Source of the DNA: Saposhnikovia divaricata
Taxonomy: Eukaryota > Streptophyta > Magnoliopsida > Apiales > Apiaceae
Assembly (NCBI GenBank): GCA_036435485.1
Contig: CM071601.1
Coordinates: forward strand, 188,702,939-188,766,938
Length of the DNA: 64,000 bases
Reading direction: 5' to 3'
Position numbers and translations under genes: made by a program. This document shows, piece after piece, positions 56,878 through 64,000 of the stretch (the stretch's first letter is position 1; every line of letters starts with the position of its first letter). The notes beneath the pieces are model-generated. The model had not been told where the DNA came from, did no database searches, and saw only the letters and a program-made list of their open reading frames with translations.

Positions 56878-57382
56878 ACCATATTTTATCAACGGGAACG
56901 ATTCCTCACCATCTTAATGACACTTTAGTAGTCCTCATTCCAAAGAAAAAGGACCCAGAACTGGTCACTGATCTCAGACCAATCTCCCTCTGTAATGTTT
57001 TGGTTTAAATCATAACAAAAATGTTAGCTAATAGATTGAGAAAGCTCTTGCCTTTATTCATCTCAGAGGAGCAAAGTGCATTCATTCCAGGGCGTCTTAT
57101 AACTGATAACGTGATCGCTGCCTTCGAAGTTAACCACTGGATGAAGAGGAAAACTCAAGGGAGAGTGGGGTATGCAGCGTTAAAAATCAATATGAGCAAA
57201 GCCTACGATAGGGTGGAGTGGGAGTTTATAAGGGGTGTTATGCAAAAACTAGGGTTTAGCAGCAAATGGATTGATTGGATTGCTCTATTTATGGAAATGG
57301 TTAAATACAATTTCTTAGTTGACGGGAGGGAGATTGGCCCGATAGCTCCAAAGCGGGGCTTAAGGCAGGGGGATCCTATTTC

Positions 57383-58630
57383 CCCGTTGAAGGTAGTGTT
57401 TTTCGTAAGTTCGTTCACAGGGAAGGACTCTCAATATTGATTCCGAGTAGATTATCTCTTACAATCTAGAAGTGTGTAAATGGGGGGTTTTGAGTTTGGT
57501 TAAGGTGTTTTATCGAACACCTTGAATACAAGAAATAAATTGCTACAGAAATACAACTATGTTAATGACAAACATCCAAATTTACCAACACAACACAATG
57601 AGTGAATTAGCAAGATAAGAGATACTTGACCCAAGGATAATGGAAAATCAAGCACTTCAACCCAACAACAAGCAAATATATCCAACTCTACCTAACCAAG
57701 ATAATTGGTGAAGCACACAATCACTTATTTCTCTTCTATAAACACTAATTTAGTGAAGCACATAAATTAGCTCTCTTGACACTAGCAACCAATAATGAAG
57801 CACTATCAATTTAACCAAGTCAAGGAATTAAACAGAGAGAGGTTAGGACAAACCCAAGGATGAGAAGCTCAACCTAGGTATTTGCACTTGAATCTTGAGG
57901 ATTTAGGTACACTAAATCTTGTGCTACTATAATGAATGCACTAACGATTACGTATTAGCACAAACAATTAGCAATTGATATTACAAGAAAAGCAAATTGA
58001 AGCAACTTACAAATCTCCAAGCAAAATCATAAACAATACATCACAAGCGTTCAAGATAGAGTTAAATAAATCTTACTTAAATTGAAGTGGGTTTAGTACA
58101 AGAATTCCTCCTTGAGCCAAATATATGGAGTTAGTTACTCATAATCAATGCTAGATTATGAGTAATTGATGTTTCTCTCTACTCTACTAACCCTAATTGA
58201 ATGGACTTTGAAGAGGCTAGGTTAGATGAGATGAAGTTAGATGTAGGTTAGAAGTTATTTTAGGTTAAGAGATGTTTTGTTCTTTTAATACAAAGCAGCT
58301 CTGTACGGCCTGTTGAACGGCCGTACAGCTGCCCGTACAGAAATCTGCTCCTTTGAACGGCCTGTCGAACGGTCGTACATCAGCCCGTACGAGATAAAAT
58401 CTTCAAGATAATACATTAAACACCTCCCGACATCGCGAGCTTTCATCTTCTAACTTCCCTCTTGAATAATCTTCGCTTTCATGCCCAAATTAAGCCATCT
58501 TTTCAATAATTAAGCACGAGGCACCGAAAGATGAAAAACATAACAAATATTAATAAAACAACATTCAAAACTAACAAAAATGCAGAAGAATAAAAGACAA
58601 AACGTGTATAAAATACACGTTATCACCCGT
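57383..58630 (-). mobile_element. Solo LTR of an Athila-like element
   Basis: 57388-58625 (1238 bp) begins TG and ends CA, with CCCGT duplicated at 57383-57387 and 58626-58630. Read on the minus strand it starts TGATAACGTGTATTTTATAC, like the TGATAAG start of the nearby Athila. It has no PBS, PPT or ORF. It sits in the LINE RT, and excising it rejoins the frame. It carries an ACGGCC/GTAC repeat cluster (58307-58392) resembling the GCGGCC cluster of the Athila LTR. Confidence 0.88.
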
Positions 58631-60792
58631 ATCTGTTCCTCATGTGTGCGGAGGGCCTTTCAGCTATAATTAAAAGAAAAGAGACTGCAGGTGTAATCCA
58701 TGGCTGCAAGATTGCGCAAAGAGCTCCGATTATTTCTCACTTATTCTTTACCGACGATTGCTATCTTTTCTTTAGAGCTACGTTAGAGGAAGCTCGGAGT
58801 ATCAAAGATTGCTTATTTGCGTATGAAAGAGCCACAGGTCAACAGGTAAATTTCCAAAAATCAAATATCCACTTCAGCAGAAATACGCAAAGATCAGATG
58901 TTGACACAATCAGCCAGTCTCTTCGAGTTCAAGTCTGTGATGAAATTTTGTGTATCTTGGACTTCCAAGTTTCGTGGGGAGAAATAAACATGATATTTTC
59001 CGTTATGTAAAAGACAGAGTATGGAGTCGTATGGAAAGTTGGAAAGGAAATATTATTTCCAAAGGTGGTAAAGAAGTCCTACTTAAATCGGTCATCCAGT
59101 CCATACCATCATATGTCATGGGGGTGTTCCTTCTCCCTCAAAAGTTGAGTGACGAGTTGGAAGTTTTGATGAACAAGTTCTGGTGGGTTTCAAACATGGA
59201 GAACAAAGGAATCCGGTGGATGAGTTGGAATCGTTTGTGTTATCCAAAGAAGTTTGGAGGTATGGGGTTCCGATGTATTTGAAAGTTTAACATCGCCATG
59301 CTAGGGAAACAAGTGTGGAGGTCGTTGGTGTCTCGACTGCTCAAGGCTAAATATTTCCTTGCAACGACCATTCGGGAAGCCGTTGTAGGCAACAACCCAA
59401 GCTACGTCTGGCGAAGTATTATGGAAGCCCAAGATTTGGTCATGGCTGGAAGCAGGATAAAAGTGGGCACATGTGAAGCTATAAAAGTGTGGACAGACCC
59501 GTGGATTCCTGAAAAAGTTAGCCCGTTCATATCAACGCCTATCATTTCAGAGCTTCAAGAAATTACGGTGAATAGCCTTCTTCGTACCGGGGAGAACGAC
59601 TGGGATACGGACGTGCTAAAAGATATTTTTTCTGAACAGGATATGGAAAGAATTCTTCGTATTCCACGAAGTAGCAATGGCAGGTCTGACTCATAGTTTT
59701 GGATTGATGATGAGAAGGGCTGTTACACGGTCAAAACTGGGTATAAAAGACTAGTAGGTGAGTTTAATGTAGTTAATACAAACCAGGTGGGGATTAACTG
59801 GCAGAAGTTGTGGAATCTTCTTATCCCTCCAAAGGTGAAGAATCCTATTTGGAGGGTAGGGCATAATTGTTTACCAACCTTGGATAATCTTCAACGAAAA
59901 CACGTAGATGTAAATTCTACGTGTGTCGTTTGTCAAGTAGGGGAAGAAACTCTGGAGCATGCTATATGGAGCTGTCCTTTTGCTCAGAGATGTTGGGAAG
60001 AAGCGCTCTTGAATGTTCATTTAGTCGATGGTCAGTCCATACCTTAGTTTTTAAGTGCAATCCTCGACGTCGGGACTAAAGAAGTGGTTGAGTTCTTCTG
60101 CATGATATCTTGGAGTCTGTGGAACCATAGGAATGCAGTGTTGTGGAGATGTAAGTTCAATACTCCACAGCTGGTATGTCACTCTACACAGGAGAACATG
60201 GAGCATTGGAAGAAGGCCCAGGCAAAGGTCTTTGCAGGTAGTCGAACCAGGGAGTAGAGGATACCTAAATGGCAGAGGCCTCTTCAAGGCTGTCTCTCCT
60301 GCAACGTAGACGATGAAATTTCTGCAGAAAGAAGATCACGCTCGTTTGGTTGCTTGTTAAGAGATGAAAATGGGATGTTTATTGCAGGGTATGGAGGCGC
60401 TTCTCTCGGAGATATTGATCCCAAAATCGCTGAGGCTATGGCGTTTTGCGAGGCTTTGGTGTGGGTAAGGGGAAAGAATTTGCCAAATGTGGTTTTTCAA
60501 CTAGACTCAATGCTAGTAGTTCAAGCTGTTAAACACAAGGTTATGGATCTTTCCTATTTTGGTGATATCATCAATGATTGTTATAATATTGGTAAGGACT
60601 TGAGGTCCCCTAAGGTTCAGTTTGTTAGGCGATCAGCGAATATGGCGGCTCATAGGATTGCTAGAGAAGCTATTTCTATGTCTGATCGAAGGGAGTGGAC
60701 TTTGGTCCCTTCTTTTCTTATCGATGTAATCTCTTGTGATATTGATACTTGAGTGTTTCTTGCCTTTTCAAAAAAAAAAAAAGGTCAGAAAA

Positions 60793-61367
60793 TGACTTAA
60801 GGTTGAAAAAACGTGTGGGAGGTACTTCTTTGAACTACTTATTTTACTTTTTTGAAATTTTATTTGATAAAGATCAATATCATCATTCACATGTTCAACT
60901 TAATAATTATATTTTTATTTTTATAATTTTAATAACTCATAAGTTATACATAATATTAAATTATTCAGACATATATTAACTTAAAATTTTCATTTTTCAC
61001 TTATAATTTTAAGCAAAAATCATAAATAATAATTTTAAACTAACCCAAACGGACTATAAAAATAACTGATTCTGTTATTAAAAAAGAGAAAGAAAAAACC
61101 AAATGTAAAGTACTTGTACGCAGCATTTGCTTATGTATCATCCATTTTTTTCCCTCCTTGTTTGCCCATCATCCTCTTGCTCCCTTCACTTATCAGTTAT
61201 CGCATCACCAACGTCTGCGCTCTGTCATATACAAATACATTCATTTCCCTCATCTTTATTTTTTTATTCTTTCGTAAATCTCCATCCAATTCATTCATTT
61301 CAACTTGTCATCTTCCCCAACATCTTAAATTTCATCTCATTTCACACAACATTTAACAGATCTTAAA
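60793..61367 (+). promoter_or_regulatory. Region upstream of the pectin acetylesterase gene
   Basis: The first 260 bases belong to the putative MITE. The rest is a C/T-rich leader (61150-61367) before ATG 61368, typical of a plant 5' UTR. No TATA box is clear. Confidence 0.4.
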
Positions 61368-62582
61368 ATGGAAAGTAGAGTTCAAGTGTTGTTCACTGCA
61401 CTACTGCTACTGTGCGCACCGGCGCACATTTATTCCGAGAACAGGTTACTCGTCAACATGACTCTGGTTCGAAACGCTTCTCTTCTCGGCGCTTGTATGG
61501 TTCACTTCAACTTCATTTTTTTCTCTTGCAAATTGCATTAAATCTTACACCTATATGTTCAAATCTCTCTGCGTGTATAAACAATGTACGTGTATTTGTA
61601 GATTGCTTGGATGGGAGTTTACCAGCTTATCACATTCACAGAGGTTTCGGAGCTGGAGTTAACAATTGGCTGTTGCAGTTTGAGGTTTGTCTGTATATTT
61701 GGTTGTCTTTTTTTGGTCATTTGTTGTTTTAATAATAAAGTAATATTTAAAATTAATATCAATGGCCTATGTTCCTTTTTTCTCATCTACTGGGAATCTG
61801 GGAAACTCTTTCTTCTTGGGTCTGTCAATGTTTTTGTTCTTTATCCTCCGCATTATCCTACCTCTCTTTCACCTTAAAATAATGTGAAACATTCTCATCG
61901 TTTCGGGTTTCTAGTCGTGTTCGTAAATTGGTAAGTGTTATTTTTTCGACTTTCAATTTTCAAACTATGATTGTGAATGTTACGAGATAAATCTGTTAAA
62001 AGATTAATATGAAAATTTGAATAAAGAAGTCATATCGAAGTCATTAATTTAGTACGAATGATGATAGTCCGAGTGATAAGAACTTATCCTCTGTTGTCCC
62101 TCTCGCTCACCTCGAAAATTATTAGAATGGATATTAACTCGAAGGTTATAGATCATTATATTAAAAAAAAATGATTAAATTATTACGGAACTAAGAAACA
62201 AATGACCCACACCACAAACAGTGGGACAGAGGTACTAGATAGAAACGCATGGGGGCCTTGGGGGAGTAATTTGAGGCTCCAATCAAACAAGTATATTTAC
62301 TTTACCCAATAAAGAAAAAAGATCAGAGGTAGAAGATTGTTCTAGTTCATTTATTGATATATTCTACACAAATGCGTGAAGTTAAGAAGAATAATGTACT
62401 TACTGTATTAAATATCCCAGTATTTAATACTATGGAAAAAATACGCACACAGGGTGGAGGGTGGTGTAATGACTTGAATTCATGTTTGGATAGAGCTAAG
62501 ACACGCCGTGGATCAACGCGTTACATGAACAAATGGGAAGTTTTCTCAGGCATTCTCAGCAACAATGCTTCTCTCAATCCTG
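61368..62582 (+). CDS. Pectin acetylesterase, first three exons (partial)
   Basis: Exons 61368-61494, 61602-61684, 62453-62582, all phases consistent; the gene continues past the window. A signal peptide (about 1-23, Leu/Ala rich) predicts secretion to the wall. Conserved CLDGSLPAYHIHRGFG and NWLLQFEGGGWCND match plant pectin acetylesterases (Notum-like alpha/beta hydrolases), which remove acetyl groups from pectin. The first oxyanion-hole region (GGGWCN) is present; the Ser-Asp-His triad lies in later exons not seen here. I find no fourth exon before 64000, so intron 3 is at least 1.4 kb. Confidence 0.9.
62058..62135. repeat. SINE remnant in intron 2 of the pectin acetylesterase gene
   Basis: ATAGTCCGAGTGATAAGAAC and TTGTCCCT then CTCGAAAATTATTAGAA match the SINE at 18148-18251, lacking its B-box region. 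No target duplication is visible. Confidence 0.55.
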
Positions 62583-64000
62583 GTACGCCTCTGTTTTTAG
62601 TTTTCGAAACTCAATTCTTTGATCATCGACTCCTTGTGTTCGCAGTGTCCCTAACCGGCACCTGGGTTTAAATAATTAAAGGAGAAACACATATTTATTC
62701 TGTAAATGATTAGTTTACGAGTTGTGTTCAATATTAGTTGCGATCTTTTTTTTTTTTCCGCATTAGTTCACGATTTGAAATGGACCGAGTTTTATCTTTG
62801 TCGGTGTATAAGTCGATTTAATGAACTTATAAACTTTATAATTTGCCTTTCAATTAAGGATTTGTGACTTGCATTGTTCCATGTCCATTGTGGAAGAAGT
62901 AGAGCGATAATGTATAAGTTTCGAGAAATGTCGGATTCTATGATTAGTACTCCCTCAGTCCCAGCCAATCGGTTGTTTACGTTTGAGAGAGTGTCTGGGC
63001 TATAACTTATTTTTAAAAATTTTCTTTTTTGAATAAAAATATAAACATTTTACTTTTATTCAAAATCATAAAATTGTAAAAATATGTCACGAAACTATAT
63101 TTTATATACACCTTAAAATGTGTATCAGACATTCTTTCAGAAATGTAAACAAATGGGTAGGACGGAGGGAGTAACAATTTTTTTTTTTGAGGGGGAGTAA
63201 CAAATTTTTAAAACTTTATAAAATTATAACAAATCCTAGTATAGGATTTTTTTTTTTGTTTTTGTCAAAATCCTAGTATAGGATTTGATATCATATGGAG
63301 GAAGGAAATCAGTCAATCACTATCATTTTTGTTGACCTTTTTTCACGTGCTAAATTATTGAGGCCTGTGCAACAAGCACACAGCCAATTGCTTTTGTGCC
63401 TATTTCCTTCCAGCTAGCTTTCACCCCGTGCTAGTCCAGTCCCTTGAAGCTTTTTCTTCTATGCCAACCCAATTTGTCAGTAGAAGACTGTTAAATGCCA
63501 AAACTATCCATGTTCCATTTGTGCTTGTCACCTAATACTAGAGAGTGGTTACAAGTTTTAAAAGTCACTGAGGCAAGTCATAGTCCCACCATTACCTCTT
63601 TTGTCATTTTTATAAATCATGGCCTTGAGGCCTTCTACTTTTTTATTAAAATCTTTTGTTGTTGTCTGTGGTGTGCATGGGGCACCGACATCACCCCATC
63701 AACATTATTAACAAAATTATATGTAAATGAAGACACCACATGTTTACCAGAAAAGACTCATCCACTGGGGCAGGTGGCTCAACACACTGGTCATGTAATC
63801 TTACACCCTGGCTAGCTCATGTTAACACTGAATTAGTTCCATCAGTGGCACTGAAGCTAGAAAAATATAGATGTGGGGCTAAAATAAAACAAAGATTGAT
63901 AAATTAATATTTCTCTTTGAAATTTTCATTCCGCGGTTAAGGGAAAATTGTTTGGTATTTATTACCTACTGTATATAAAGTTTTCAATCTTAGTGAAGGT
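62583..64000 (+). other. Start of intron 3 of the pectin acetylesterase gene
   Basis: Holds the Stowaway MITE at 62950-63171. The rest has T-rich runs and no exon with a matching continuation. The open frame at 63495-63815 has no recognised motif. Confidence 0.5.
62948..63173. mobile_element. Stowaway-like MITE (Tc1/mariner)
   Basis: The element 62950-63171 (222 bp) has terminal repeats CTCCCTCAGTCCC and, from the right, CTCCCTCCGTCC, flanked by TA on both sides (62948-62949, 63172-63173). These are the standard Stowaway end sequence and target. Confidence 0.9.

Larger units (their letters stand above)
45299..56882 (-). mobile_element. Complete Athila-type Ty3/gypsy retrotransposon, apparently intact and young
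   Basis: The element proper is 45304-56877 (11574 bp). Two LTRs of exactly 1394 bp (45304-46697, 55484-56877) show no difference by eye. Target duplication ACCAT lies at 45299-45303 and 56878-56882. On the minus strand the order is LTR, PBS, gag-pol (one 1792-codon ORF), 3' ORF, PPT, LTR. The long element, one gag-pol frame, and an extra ORF between pol and the 3' LTR are Athila traits. Removing it rejoins the LINE frame. Equal LTRs imply recent insertion. Confidence 0.95.
43885..60752 (+). pseudogene. LINE ORF2: endonuclease, RT, zf-RVT, RNase H; split and broken
   Basis: Pieces: 43885-45303, 56883-57387, 58631-60752. The APE-type endonuclease starts LAWNCRGLG and includes ETM, DFND and SDH. 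RT spans DKSPGLDG, AFIPGRLITDN and RQGDPISP. The zinc-binding region lies at 59787-60047 (CVVCQ...HAIWSCPF) and RNase H at 60354-60752. Stops lie at 44452, 45061, 57006, 59279 and 59693, with a frameshift near 58945. Motif A reads INMSKAYD with Asn where Asp is expected, and the catalytic box reads FTDD in place of FADD. Clearly dead. The Athila and solo-LTR insertions each fall in RT. Confidence 0.88.
42445..60792 (+). mobile_element. L1-type LINE, full-length but decayed, split by two LTR elements
   Basis: Target duplications GTCAGAAAA lie at 42445-42453 and 60784-60792; an A-run at 60770-60782 marks the 3' end. Subtracting the Athila element and solo LTR, each with one 5-base duplication, leaves about 5.5 kb, typical of plant L1s. 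ORF1 and ORF2 are recognisable but broken by stops and at least one frameshift. Confidence 0.88.
42375..61054. mobile_element. Putative MITE split by the LINE nest
   Basis: GCCCGTTTGG at 42375-42384 and CCAAACGGAC at 61045-61054 form an inverted pair on the two sides of the LINE insertion, each followed inward by AT-rich sequence. Short CTA/ACTA flanks match. If real, a MITE of about 350 bp received the LINE. The evidence is the inverted pair alone. Confidence 0.35.

Overview
The window is nuclear DNA of a flowering plant. It is AT-rich, with spliced genes (GT-AG introns, two apparent GC-AG introns), plant LTR retrotransposons, an L1-type LINE, SINEs, MITEs and a plastid-DNA fragment. The genes and repeats fit a eudicot; I cannot name the species.

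Layout. 1-7961: most of a Ty3/gypsy Tat-lineage retrotransposon on the minus strand, with an antisense spliced accessory ORF at its 3' side; the left LTR lies outside the window. 7962-9244: spacer holding a hAT-like MITE. 9245-9427: a small four-cysteine protein gene. About 11400-18470: an SKP1-like (ASK21-type) gene, plus strand, with a duplicated exon segment and a long GA tract. 18813-19167: a plastid rpoC2 fragment. 19693-22595: a prolyl-4-hydroxylase-like gene with ShKT domain, minus strand. 22898-24843: a hAT-like repeat invaded by three hairpin elements, each bounded by (TA)n. 25397-29097: a lipase class 3 / calmodulin-binding-protein-like gene, minus strand. 30468-37813: a plastid SLH-domain coiled-coil protein gene, minus strand, with another (TA)n hairpin element in an intron. 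38197-41894: two hAT-like repeats and a three-copy tandem repeat. 42375-61054: a nest in which a putative MITE holds an L1 LINE, and the LINE is split by a complete 11.6-kb Athila-type retrotransposon and by a solo LTR. 61368 to the right edge: the first three exons of a pectin acetylesterase gene.

The host genes look like unrelated housekeeping, wall and plastid genes with no operon-like logic. The main story is the mobile-element history. The Athila element has LTRs of equal length that look identical, a perfect 5-bp target duplication, and intact gag-pol and 3' ORFs, so it is young. The LINE around it is old and broken by stops and frameshifts. Joining the LINE across both insertion sites, minus one target-site copy each, restores its reading frame.

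Exon borders come from reading splice signals and protein continuity by eye. No search or alignment program was run.
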